49,795 nt of DNA from CBDUQN01 sp965369375 (GTDB lineage Bacteria; Krumholzibacteriota; Krumholzibacteriia; Krumholzibacteriales; Krumholzibacteriaceae). Position 1 is the stretch's first letter; each line of letters begins with the position of its first letter. The translations under genes were made by a program, and so were the position numbers. This document shows positions 43,144-49,795 of the stretch, in pieces. Location of the stretch: positions 1-49,795 of the forward strand of contig CBDUQN010000014.1 of the NCBI GenBank assembly GCA_965369375.1, read 5' to 3'. The notes beneath the pieces are model-generated. The model was not told the DNA's origin. It searched no databases and was given only the letters and a program-made list of their open reading frames with translations.

Positions 43144-43555
43144 TTTGCGCCGGTCCGAACTTGCTGAGCGCCTTGCTGAAACTCGTCATGTACTTTTCGA
43201 ACGGCTCCGCACAAACCGAACAAAGCGCGGCCATCTTTATGCGCGCCGGTTCATGTGAATGCTCTTTGAGCAGAGCCTGCGCATCGGAGACGATCTTCGC
43301 CGTTTTCGCGGTGCAGTCAGGAAGGTACGCGCAGTCGTTCCCGTCCGCCGCGATAAAGATACCGTCGAATCCCCGTTCGACCGCGTGCAGGATCCATTTC
43401 GGCTTGATCGCACTCGAGCACGGAATGGTGATCACATAGATCGAAGGCGAGTAATGCACCTTGTTCCTCCCCGCGAGATCTATGCCGGGATCCGACACAT
43501 TGTCGGTGGAAAAAACAAGAATCTTCGGAGCAAAGTTTTCCATTGTATTTATCAA
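43133..43555 (-). CDS. MvhD/FlpD-like iron-sulfur electron-transfer subunit
   Basis: The 140-residue protein belongs to the family of MvhD and FlpD, which pass electrons to HdrA. Recognisable parts are ILVFSTDNVSDPG, IPCSSAIKPKWILHAVERGF (compare CSGRVDP in the family), DGIFIAADGNDCAYL (compare GCHPGDCHY) and the following helices. Available cysteines are 46, 75, 81, 112 and 115. The usual Gly-Cys before GDC is missing, and a CSVC pair near the end may replace it, so the cluster ligation differs from classical MvhD. The start is ambiguous between TTG 43555 (AAGGA close by) and ATG 43543. No hydrogenase or formate dehydrogenase gene accompanies it, so its electron source is probably not H2. 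Its stop lies in the 41-bp repeat. Confidence 0.82.
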   Translation of the reverse strand: MINTMENFAPKILVFSTDNVSDPGIDLAGRNKVHYSPSIYVITIPCSSAIKPKWILHAVERGFDGIFIAADGNDCAYLPDCTAKTAKIVSDAQALLKEHSHEPARIKMAALCSVCAEPFEKYMTSFSKALSKFGPAQKGS

Positions 43556-43616
43556 TTATCCTTCTGCGCCGGCCGCAGGCAGGCGGCTCGTCCTACGCCG
43601 GTCACGTGCAAACGAC

Positions 43617-43913
43617 TTAAAGATTGAAAACATTCTCCAGTGTCTCTATAACCGCCGATACGCGGGGATCGGCGATACTATAGTACACATAATTGCCCTC
43701 TCGTCGGGCCTCGACAATGCCCTCGAGGCGCATGCGCGTGAGATGCTGTGAGATGACCGGCTGCGAGGCCTTGCAGAGTTTCTCCAGGTCACTCACCGTC
43801 GATTCTCCCTGGTGCAGAGAGCAGAGGATAAACAGGCGCTGCCTATGAGCGAGCGCCTTCAAAATCGAAGCTGCCTGGATACATTTCTTTTTATCGGGTA
43901 GTTGCTTTTTCAT
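43617..43913 (-). CDS. ArsR-family winged-helix repressor
   Basis: The 98-residue protein (ATG 43913 with GGAG 7 nt upstream; TTG 43928 is in frame) has the ArsR fold: ILKALAHRQRLFILCSLHQG, recognition helices STVSDLEKLCKASQPVISQH, and wing RREGNYVYYSIAD. Cysteines are at about 11, 31 and 47. The arsenic-type CVC motif is absent. Cysteine placement does not match a classical metal site, so a reactive-sulfur sensor of the BigR/SqrR kind or a thiol/mercury sensor is possible. It lies second in the tusA-hdr cluster and probably represses the whole set from the ATTC-N8-GAAT operator at 44288. Its neighbours handle sulfane sulfur, which supports but does not prove persulfide sensing. Confidence 0.87.
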   Translation of the reverse strand: MKKQLPDKKKCIQAASILKALAHRQRLFILCSLHQGESTVSDLEKLCKASQPVISQHLTRMRLEGIVEARREGNYVYYSIADPRVSAVIETLENVFNL

Positions 43914-43944
43914 CCCGCTACTCCGCAAACAACACCGTTACATG

Positions 43945-44199
43945 TCAGTGCGTCTTCTTGACGAACAGCCTCCAATACCCCGCCTCCTCGATAATACCGA
44001 GGTGATCGTACTTCATCTTCTTTGTCCACATCGGAATGTCGTTGTTGGTACCCTCGTCCGAGGAGAGGACCTCCATGATGCCGCCGATGGAAACGTCCGC
44101 CATCGCCTTTTTCGCTTCGAGCAGCGGTCCGGGGCAGGCCATCCCTCTCGCATCGATAACTTTTTCCGCGTTGAGTTCGTTCAATTCTTCATCGTTCAT
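43945..44199 (-). CDS. TusA/SirA-like sulfur-carrier protein
   Basis: The 84-residue protein carries DARGMACPGPLLEAKKAMAD, the CPxP motif of TusA-family proteins; Cys22 is the predicted persulfide carrier. The rest of the two-layer fold follows (IMEVLSSDEGTNNDIPMW, LGIIEEAGYWRLFVKK). TusA-like proteins hand sulfane sulfur to DsrE-type partners in the cytoplasm, and a dsrE2 gene is present 7 kb downstream in the same cluster. GGGAG lies 9 nt before the ATG. This is the first gene of the long minus-strand cluster, with its own promoter at 44302-44330. Confidence 0.92.
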   Translation of the reverse strand: MNDEELNELNAEKVIDARGMACPGPLLEAKKAMADVSIGGIMEVLSSDEGTNNDIPMWTKKMKYDHLGIIEEAGYWRLFVKKTH

Positions 44200-44287
44200 G
44201 ATCTACGCTCCCTTCGCTCGTTCAGCTTTTGATACCTTTGCTTTTTTCTCGGCCTGCTGGATTCCCCTGATTCGAGTTAATAAGAAT

Positions 44288-44303
44288 ATTCGAATATATG
44301 AAT
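44288..44303. promoter_or_regulatory. ATTC-N8-GAAT inverted repeat, likely ArsR operator
   Basis: ATTC (44288-44291) and GAAT (44300-44303) are separated by 8 nt and overlap a perfect 12-bp palindrome ATATTCGAATAT at 44286-44297. It touches the last bases of the tusA -10 and covers the probable start site, a standard repressor position. ATTC-N8-GAAT is the type of site I recall for SqrR-like ArsR proteins. Confidence 0.55.
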
Positions 44304-44330
44304 TTTATAATATACTTGGCAGTCCGTCAA
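44302..44330 (-). promoter_or_regulatory. Promoter of the tusA-hdr-(hgcAB) cluster
   Basis: On the minus strand TTGACG (44325-44330) and TAAAAT (44302-44307) are separated by 17 nt, with five of six consensus bases in each box. The predicted leader is about 95 nt to the tusA ATG at 44199. Confidence 0.7.
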
Positions 44331-44526
44331 GCTTTTAATTGTCACAAGGTGCATAATTTCTCTATCTATACAGCCCATTCTTGAAAAGGCCGGAAACCCG
44401 AGGCGGGAAATATCGGCCAAGATATCAGGATTTATTCGGCAGATCGTATCGCGGGATCTGTCCACCCAATTCCACAGATCCCCCGCACGCAATCGCTCAT
44501 TCAAGCTAATACATTTCTTATGAATA
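44331..44526. other. Divergent spacer without a recognisable gene
   Basis: This is the middle of the 459-bp spacer between tusA and tetR. A 75-codon open frame on the minus strand (44277-44504) runs through it, but it has no family resemblance and covers the tusA promoter, so it is not called. No RNA gene or repeat was recognised. The flanks hold both divergent promoters and the CGAATAT-containing sites. Confidence 0.5.
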
Positions 44527-44562
44527 CTTACGAATATAGTAAATTATCGTAATATTCGTAAG
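44527..44562. promoter_or_regulatory. 11-bp inverted repeat upstream of tetR
   Basis: CTTACGAATAT (44527-44537) and ATATTCGTAAG (44552-44562) form a perfect inverted repeat with a 14-bp spacer that ends 8 bp before the tetR -35. A further half site CGAATAT lies at 44604-44610, just after the -10. This layout fits autoregulation by the TetR-family protein. The half site is shared with the palindrome in front of tusA. Confidence 0.6.
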
Positions 44563-44569
44563 TTATAGC

Positions 44570-44598
44570 TTGACAAATTCTATACTGATGAATATAAT
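44570..44598 (+). promoter_or_regulatory. Perfect consensus sigma-70-type promoter of the tetR operon
   Basis: TTGACA (44570-44575), a 17-nt spacer and TATAAT (44593-44598) match the housekeeping consensus at every position. The tetR ATG lies at 44659. Such a strong promoter needs repression to be useful, which fits the flanking operator-like sites. Confidence 0.85.
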
Positions 44599-44658
44599 AT
44601 ATACGAATATTGTATATATTTTTGATAAACGTAAAGTTGAATCACGAGGAGCAATGAG

Positions 44659-45279
44659 ATGGCGGAGAAGATGAAAGAGCGGGTTTCGAAAAAGAAGCTC
44701 CGAATAGTCGAGACTGCAAGAGAGCTCTTCTCGCGGTTCGGCATCAGGCGCGTGACGGTCGAGGAGATCTGCCGCAAGGCCGGCGCGAGCAAGATGACCT
44801 TCTACAAGTATTTCCCAAACAAGATCGCGCTCATGCGATTCATCTGGAACGGGTGGTTCGACGAGGGATACGAGAAACTCGACGAAATAGACGCGATGGA
44901 CATCGCCTTTCCTGAGAAGATGCGTCTGTTCATCGAATACAAAATGGAACTGCTCGAGAGGATGAGCCCCGAATTCATCGACGAGGTGGTTCACGCCGAC
45001 CCCGAGCTGAAGGCGTTCTTCGACCAGATGAAGGCCGAAAACGCTTCGCGGTTCATGAATTTCGTCCGGAAAGCGCAGGAGCGCGGTGACATGCGAAAGA
45101 TCAATCCCGCGCTGCTGTTCGTGATTCTGGATAAATTAAAAGAAATTATCGAAAACGACGATCTGCGGAAAATCTACAAGAACGATCTCGACTTTATCCG
45201 CGAGGTTCACGATTTCTTTTTTTTCGGCGTGCTGCCGGTGAAAGGCAATTCCCCCGATATGAATCGGGAAAACGTCTAA
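44659..45279 (+). CDS. TetR-family transcriptional regulator
   Basis: The 206-residue protein has a TetR DNA-binding domain at about 12-60 (IVETARELFSRFGIRRVTVE, EICRKAGASKMTFYKYFPNK). A helical ligand/dimer domain without clear family resemblance follows. The tail is rich in Phe and charged residues (LDFIREVHDFFFFGVLPVKG). GAGGAG precedes the ATG. It leads an operon for an outer-membrane protein and a Lol/Mac-type ABC system, so it probably responds to an exported or envelope-stressing compound. The gene ends 3 nt before the ATG of the outer-membrane barrel gene. Confidence 0.92.
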   Translation: MAEKMKERVSKKKLRIVETARELFSRFGIRRVTVEEICRKAGASKMTFYKYFPNKIALMRFIWNGWFDEGYEKLDEIDAMDIAFPEKMRLFIEYKMELLERMSPEFIDEVVHADPELKAFFDQMKAENASRFMNFVRKAQERGDMRKINPALLFVILDKLKEIIENDDLRKIYKNDLDFIREVHDFFFFGVLPVKGNSPDMNRENV

Positions 45280-45282
45280 ATT

Positions 45283-46421
45283 ATGAAAAAAAACGGCATC
45301 TGATACGGTGCTCCTTCATTTCCCTCATCGCATTCTCTTGCTGTGTGGCGCCGGCACGAGCCGCAGCAGTGGAGCACGATTTCAGGGGACAGGCCTCGGG
45401 CTGGTACATCGAATCGAATAACAACGATGTGCGCCTGTACAACGTGGGAATTCGGTACATCCCTCAGTATGGCGTTACATACTTTATCGATGACGAACGC
45501 CTGCTCGAGTTCGACATTTCACTGAATGCATTCGCATACACGGGCAACAGGAATCAGGCGGATACGATTGACGTGGATCTCTACCGTCTCAAGCTCCGTT
45601 ACGCCACAGCGCAAACCGAGACGCGCGTCGGCCTGCAGAAAATCGCCTTCGGCCCCGCATACGTGCTCCGTTCGCTCATGTGGTTCGACCGCATCGATCC
45701 GCGCGACCCGTTGCAGCTCACCGAAGGTGTGTACGGACTCAGATTCAGATATGATGCCTCCAACAACGCAAGCCTCTGGCTCTGGGGGCTCTACGGCAAC
45801 GACGAACCGAAGGGATATGATTTCGTCGGGAGTGTCGATGACATGCCGGAGCTCGGCGGACGGCTCGAATATCCAATGCTGCGCGGCGATGTCGCGTTCA
45901 CGTTTCATACGAGGCAGGTGAATGGATCCGCCATCGGCGCAGAGAATTTCACCGAAAACCGCTTCGCCCTCGACGGACGATGGGACATCGAGATCGGTTT
46001 CTGGTTCGAATCGGTGCTCCAGCAGCAGCGGGCCGAGCTCATACCGTACGAATGGGCGAAGTTTCTCACGCTCGGCATGGATTACACGTTCGGTATCGGC
46101 AACGGCCTCTACTTTCTCTTCGAGCACATGGCGGTTGTTCTATCCGATAAGATCTTCGATTCGGATGAGGTCGAGCAGGCGAGCGCCTACATGCTGGGCT
46201 ACCCGATCGGGTATCTCGATCGCATATCGGCGATAGGCTTTTATTCCTGGGAGAGTAAGCGGTACCACCAGTTCATCGAATGGCAGCGGACGTGGGACAT
46301 GTTGATCCTGAGCGTGAGCGCTTTCTATAATACGGATTCGAAAAATGACAGCGGGTTTTTCGAACGGACCGCGCTCGGTTCTGGATACGGTGCGAGAATC
46401 ATGCTCATTTACAATCACTAA
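45283..46421 (+). CDS. Outer-membrane beta-barrel protein with apparent frameshift in an A8 tract
   Basis: From GTG 45345 the frame runs for 358 codons. Its residues 4-9 (ARAAAV) look like a signal-peptidase site, but the required leader is missing. Upstream in that same frame lies KRHLIRCSFISLIAFSCCVA, a typical signal peptide. The only suitable start, ATG 45283 (3 nt after tetR), is followed by eight A and is out of frame by one base, reaching TGA after six codons. With nine A it would read MKKKRHLIRCSFISLIAF and continue. The mature part has alternating aromatic/polar strands (WDIEIGFWFESVLQQQRAEL, GLYFLFEHMAVVLSDKIF) as in porin-like barrels, ending in NH rather than Phe. Phase variation, slippage or a sequencing error are all possible. 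The family is not recognised. Confidence 0.72.
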
Positions 46422-46478
46422 TCGAAAGGTGCAAACATGGGAAACGAAGCGATCGGTGATCAAAGGGAGGTGAGAGCG

Positions 46479-47186
46479 ATGAAGAACGGCGCTATTATCG
46501 AAACGAAAAATCTTATCAAGCAGTTCGCGATCGGCGGTGGCGCCTTCACCGCTCTGAAAGATGTGAACCTGGTTATCGAACAGGGCGAATTCGCCGGGCT
46601 CGTCGGCCCGAGCGGTTCCGGCAAGACGACCCTGCTCAATATCATCGGCGCGCTCGACTACCCGACGAGCGGTCAGGCGATCGTGATCGGACGTGACACG
46701 AGCACGCTCAATCACAAACAGTCGGCGCAACTGCGAAACGAGCACCTCGGCTTCATCTTCCAGACGTACAATCTCCTGCCCGTTTACAACGTCTATGAAA
46801 ATATCGAGTTCCCGCTTCTCCTGCTCGGGATGGACGCGGATGAGCGGAAAAAGGCGATCATGCAGGCGATCGAATGGGTGGGACTTACCGACAAGGTGAA
46901 TTCCCGCCCGGCGCAGCTCTCCGGCGGCGAGAGCCAGCGCGTGGCGGTGGCGCGCGCGATGGTAAAGCAGCCGAAGATAGTCCTCGCCGACGAACCGACG
47001 GCAAACCTCGATGCGGAAAATTCACACAATATTTTGAAAATGATGGTCAAGCTGAACGAAGAGCTGCAGACGACGTTCATCTTCGCGACGCACGATTCTA
47101 AGGTTATAAAGTACCTTCGCAGAAAAATCACGCTCCTCGACGGCAAGGTCGCCGAGGATATCGAAACCGAACCGGACTTGAACTGA
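46479..47186 (+). CDS. ABC transporter ATP-binding protein (LolD/MacB type)
   Basis: The protein has 235 residues from ATG 46479, preceded by AAAGGGAGGTGA. An in-frame ATG at 46437 also has AAAGG and would add 14 residues. Motifs are Walker A GPSGSGKTT, Q-loop FIFQTYNLLPVYNVYEN, signature LSGGESQRVAVARAM, Walker B IVLADEPTANLD and H-loop FATHD. The sequence fits the MacB/LolD group, which powers mechanotransmission by FtsX-like permeases rather than import. Two such permeases follow at once, so this subunit drives a lipoprotein-trafficking or drug/peptide export complex. Confidence 0.93.
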   Translation: MKNGAIIETKNLIKQFAIGGGAFTALKDVNLVIEQGEFAGLVGPSGSGKTTLLNIIGALDYPTSGQAIVIGRDTSTLNHKQSAQLRNEHLGFIFQTYNLLPVYNVYENIEFPLLLLGMDADERKKAIMQAIEWVGLTDKVNSRPAQLSGGESQRVAVARAMVKQPKIVLADEPTANLDAENSHNILKMMVKLNEELQTTFIFATHDSKVIKYLRRKITLLDGKVAEDIETEPDLN

Positions 47187-47201
47187 TGAGGAGGTGCGGC
47201 G

Positions 47202-48380
47202 ATGTTGATACTGAAACTTGCATACCGGAATCTCAAAGGGGCGGGACTCAGAACATGGCTCAACGTAGTCGTCCTCTCGCTCGCCCTCGTCGTCATTATC
47301 TGGGTCAAAGGTTTTCTCGAGGGGATGAACCGGTACGCAAAGGACACAAAAATCGAGTTCGAGATCGGCGGCGGGCAGTTCTGGCACAAAGCTTACGATC
47401 CCTACGATCCGTTTACACTCGAAGACAGCCATGCACCCCTCTCCCCCGCGCTCAAGGAGCTCGTCTCGCAGGGTAACGCGACACCGATTCTCATGACATC
47501 GGGAGCGTTCTTCCCCGACGGGCGCGTCCAATCGGTCCTGCTCAAGGGGATCGATCCCGACCAGACGATTCTCAACCTGCCGACAACGTATCTAAAAACC
47601 GACGATCCGGACATCACACCGGCGCTCATCGGCGCACAGATGGCGCGGCAGACGAAACTCAGAACAGGCGATTACGTGACCATCCGCTGGCGGGACATAA
47701 ACGGCACATTCGATGCCGATGATATACAGATCGTACAGATCATGAACACGACATTACCGACCGTCGAGCAGGGACAGATCTGGCTCCCTATAGAGAAACT
47801 CCGCGAAATGCTTCAGGCACCCGGGGAAGCGAGCCTCGTCGTGGTTAAACAGGATATAAAAACGGTGCCGCAGGGAGATGAGACCTGGATTCATCGCGAT
47901 CCCGACTACCTGCTCAAGGAAATCACGGATATGATAAAAATGAAGGGCAGCTCAACGAACGTTATATACGGCCTTCTCCTCTTCATGGGGCTTCTCGCGA
48001 TCTTCGACACGCAGGTTCTCTCGATCTGGCGCCGGCGCAAGGAGATCGGCACGATCATGGCGCTCGGAATGGAGCGCGGCACGGTCATCGGCCTCTTCAC
48101 ATTCGAAGGCGCGATGCACGGGCTTCTCGCGCTCGCTCTCGGCGCCGTCTATGGCATTCCCCTGTTGGCACTATCACAAAAATACGGATTTCCGATGCCG
48201 GAGATGACGCAGGATATCGGTATCGCCATCCCGCCGACACTCTATCCCGTTTACGGCCTGCAGCTCGTCGCCGGAACAACGCTCCTCGTGCTTATCACCG
48301 TTACGATCGTGAGCTTCCTGCCGGCATCGAAGATCGCGAAGCTCAAGCCGACGGATGCGTTGAGGGGGAAACGATCATGA
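47202..48380 (+). CDS. FtsX-like ABC permease, first of a pair
   Basis: The 392-residue permease has a first membrane helix at about 20-40 (WLNVVVLSLALVVIIWVKGF). A periplasmic MacB/LolC-like domain covers about 45-250. Three C-terminal helices form the FtsX unit (GLLLFMGLLAIFDTQVLSIW, GLLALALGAVYGIPLLAL, GTTLLVLITVTIVSFLP), and it ends SKIAKLKPTDALRGK, the typical close of the family. It begins 15 nt after the ATPase gene with GAGGTG upstream and overlaps the second permease by 4 nt (ATGA). The two probably form a heterodimer like LolCE. Confidence 0.93.
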   Translation: MLILKLAYRNLKGAGLRTWLNVVVLSLALVVIIWVKGFLEGMNRYAKDTKIEFEIGGGQFWHKAYDPYDPFTLEDSHAPLSPALKELVSQGNATPILMTSGAFFPDGRVQSVLLKGIDPDQTILNLPTTYLKTDDPDITPALIGAQMARQTKLRTGDYVTIRWRDINGTFDADDIQIVQIMNTTLPTVEQGQIWLPIEKLREMLQAPGEASLVVVKQDIKTVPQGDETWIHRDPDYLLKEITDMIKMKGSSTNVIYGLLLFMGLLAIFDTQVLSIWRRRKEIGTIMALGMERGTVIGLFTFEGAMHGLLALALGAVYGIPLLALSQKYGFPMPEMTQDIGIAIPPTLYPVYGLQLVAGTTLLVLITVTIVSFLPASKIAKLKPTDALRGKRS

Positions 48381-49651
48381 TACGTTTTCTACTGAAAGGC
48401 CTGATCAGGGATCGTCACCGAAGCCTCTTCCCGATAATCATCGTCACGTGCGGTGTCATGGTATCGGTCCTCATGCAGACCTTCATGGGCGGCTTCATGG
48501 ACGATGCCATACGCAGCAATGCGCGCCTCGATACGGGACACGTCAAGATCATGACGCGCGGCTACCGCGAGATCGCCGACCAGCTGCCGAACGATTTTGC
48601 CATCACCGGTGTCGACGAATTACTGGTCAGCCTCGAACGGAATTACCCCGATTTGGACTGGATGGCGCGCATCAAGTTCGGCGGCCTTCTCGATCTCCCC
48701 GACGAACAGGGAGAGACCCGTTCCCAGGGTCCTGTTATCGGAATCGCCGCCGATCTGCTCGGCACGGAATCCGGGGAGAAACAGCGCCTCAACCTCGATC
48801 ATGCCCTTATCCGGGGCCGATTGCCCCGAGCGCCGGGCGAGATAGTTATCAGTGACGATTTCGCCGGACGCCTCGATGCCGCCATGGGCGACCTCGCCAC
48901 ACTCATCAGCTCGACATCGAACGGCGCGATGGCCATCCAGAATTTCACCATCGTGGGAACGATACGCTTCGGCATCGCCGCGCTCGACAGAAACGCGATG
49001 ATCGCCGACTTGAAGGATATCCAGTACGCGCTCGACATGGAAAACAGCGCCGGTGAGATCATCGGTATTTCACCGAACCTCGTCTTCGATCGTCAAGCGG
49101 CCGAGAGAATCGCACATGATTTCAATACAGCGGGCGCTGATCATGAGGATGATTTCGCGCCCGTCATGATCACACTCAGGGAGCAGCATGGTCTCGGCGA
49201 GCTGCTCGATCTCGCCGACTTCAGGGTTGCGATTATCCTCGCAATCTTCTTCGTCGTCATGTCGCTCGTGCTCTGGAACGCCGGGCTCATGTCCGGCATA
49301 CGGCGCTACGGAGAGATCGGCGTACGCCTCGCGATCGGCGAATCGAAGCACGAGGTCTTCGGCAGGCTGCTCGCCGAATCGCTGCTCATCGGCATCGTCG
49401 GTTCCCTTATCGGCACCGGAATCGGTCTCGGTGCCTCCTACTATATGCAGGAAGTGGGTTGGGATATGACGGGCATGATGCAGGGATCGAACATGATCAT
49501 GGCCAATGTCATGCGGGCGAAGATCACTCCGATGAGTTACTACATCGGTTTCATCCCCGGGCTGATCGCGACCTTACTCGGTAGCGCGGCTTCGGGAATA
49601 GGCATATTCAAGAGACAAACGGCGCAACTCTTCAAGGAGCTCGAAGCATAG
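48377..49651 (+). CDS. FtsX-like ABC permease, second of a pair
   Basis: The 424-residue permease has its N-terminal helix at about 17-35 (LFPIIIVTCGVMVSVLMQTF). The periplasmic domain covers about 40-275 and includes a LolC/E-like segment (GIAADLLGTESGEKQRLNLD). Three C-terminal helices follow (VAIILAIFFVVMSLVLWNAG; SLLIGIVGSLIGTGIGLGAS; YYIGFIPGLIATLLGSAASG), and it ends IFKRQTAQLFKELEA. The coupling segment YGEIGVRLAIGESKHEVFGR is the usual ATPase-contacting part of FtsX-type permeases. It is coupled to the first permease by a 4-nt overlap and is followed 49 nt later by a LolA-like gene. Confidence 0.92.
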   Translation: MIRFLLKGLIRDRHRSLFPIIIVTCGVMVSVLMQTFMGGFMDDAIRSNARLDTGHVKIMTRGYREIADQLPNDFAITGVDELLVSLERNYPDLDWMARIKFGGLLDLPDEQGETRSQGPVIGIAADLLGTESGEKQRLNLDHALIRGRLPRAPGEIVISDDFAGRLDAAMGDLATLISSTSNGAMAIQNFTIVGTIRFGIAALDRNAMIADLKDIQYALDMENSAGEIIGISPNLVFDRQAAERIAHDFNTAGADHEDDFAPVMITLREQHGLGELLDLADFRVAIILAIFFVVMSLVLWNAGLMSGIRRYGEIGVRLAIGESKHEVFGRLLAESLLIGIVGSLIGTGIGLGASYYMQEVGWDMTGMMQGSNMIMANVMRAKITPMSYYIGFIPGLIATLLGSAASGIGIFKRQTAQLFKELEA

Positions 49652-49700
49652 CGCGGGTTAAGAAAATGTGGTGGAAAGATATTTAAAAGGAGAATGAGCC

Positions 49701-49795
49701 ATGGGATCTTTAATAGCTTTACTGTGTTTGCTGATAATCTCGGTTGGCGCGTCCGGCCAGACGCTCACCGGAGAGGAAATTCTAAAAAGGGTCGA
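49701..49795 (+). CDS. Outer-membrane lipoprotein-sorting (LolA-like) protein, 5' part only
   Basis: Only 31 codons are in the window. They encode a short leader (IALLCLLIISVGASGQ) and TLTGEEILKRV, a beginning typical of the LolA-like sorting proteins often found with FtsX-type permease pairs in candidate phyla. AAAAGGAG precedes the ATG. The call rests on the start motif and the operon context; the rest lies beyond the edge. Confidence 0.62.
   Translation, partial: MGSLIALLCLLIISVGASGQTLTGEEILKRV

Noticed and set aside
44277..44504. 75-codon minus-strand frame in the tusA-tetR spacer
   Set aside because: It has no family resemblance and overlaps the tusA promoter and operator.
45345..45347. 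GTG as the true start of the outer-membrane barrel gene
   Set aside because: It has no ribosome binding site, and the residues after it look like the end of a signal peptide whose front lies upstream in the same frame.

Overview
The window looks like a piece of an uncultured, Gram-negative, probably anaerobic bacterium, plausibly from the FCB-type candidate phyla (Krumholzibacteriota, Zixibacteria, Latescibacterota or relatives). This placement is inference. The outer-membrane machinery (SurA-like foldase, a beta-barrel protein, a Lol-like ABC operon with a LolA-like protein) argues for a diderm. The strict-anaerobe-type iron-sulfur enzymes (ferredoxin:thioredoxin reductase, Hdr/Qmo-like proteins, HgcAB) argue for an anoxic life. 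The many Hanks-type kinases starting MIGxTxxHYxILExxGxGGMGVVYKAED are typical of those lineages. No RNA gene, CRISPR array or insertion sequence was recognised.

Region 1 (1-7.9 kb): a minus-strand series encodes a secreted beta-helix protein, a diaminopropionate ammonia-lyase, a SurA/PrsA-like lipoprotein foldase, a 56-residue open frame that looks like the FAD-binding start of an HdrA protein, and a GT-C glycosyltransferase. Two plus-strand genes follow: a glutaredoxin-FTR catalytic-chain fusion and a secreted metallophosphoesterase.

Region 2 (7.9-29.1 kb): six Hanks-type Ser/Thr kinases, five of them in one uninterrupted co-directional array (28187 down to 14738) behind a YihY/BrkB membrane protein. 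Four carry a FlgO/TolB-N-like domain plus TPRs. One carries a TolB-like propeller. One carries PEGA, a formylglycine-generating-enzyme-like domain and an alpha/beta hydrolase. An HExxH putative metallopeptidase and a large two-TM envelope protein lie between kinase A and the array.

Region 3 (29.1-34.8 kb): a plus-strand set of three exported proteins (clan-CD-like lipoprotein, unknown protein, C69 dipeptidase), facing a SxxK serine hydrolase.

Region 4 (34.9-44.3 kb) is the most interesting: ten minus-strand genes in the order tusA-like, arsR, mvhD-like, hdrA with an internal GltD/NfnL-like module, hdrA, a small winged-helix gene, qmoC/hdrCE-like, dsrE2, hgcA, hgcB. The last two are the mercury-methylation pair. 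A sulfur-carrier and Hdr electron-transfer module leads directly into hgcAB. A promoter (TTGACG-N17-TAAAAT) with an overlapping ATTC-N8-GAAT operator sits in front of tusA and fits a persulfide- or metal-sensing ArsR repressor.

Region 5 (44.5 kb to the end): a divergent TetR-led operon with a perfect consensus promoter encodes an outer-membrane barrel whose signal peptide is out of frame at an A8 tract, an ABC ATPase, two FtsX-like permeases and the start of a LolA-like protein. A recurring feature of the whole window is short tandem duplication at gene edges, sometimes duplicating a stop codon or a ribosome binding site.
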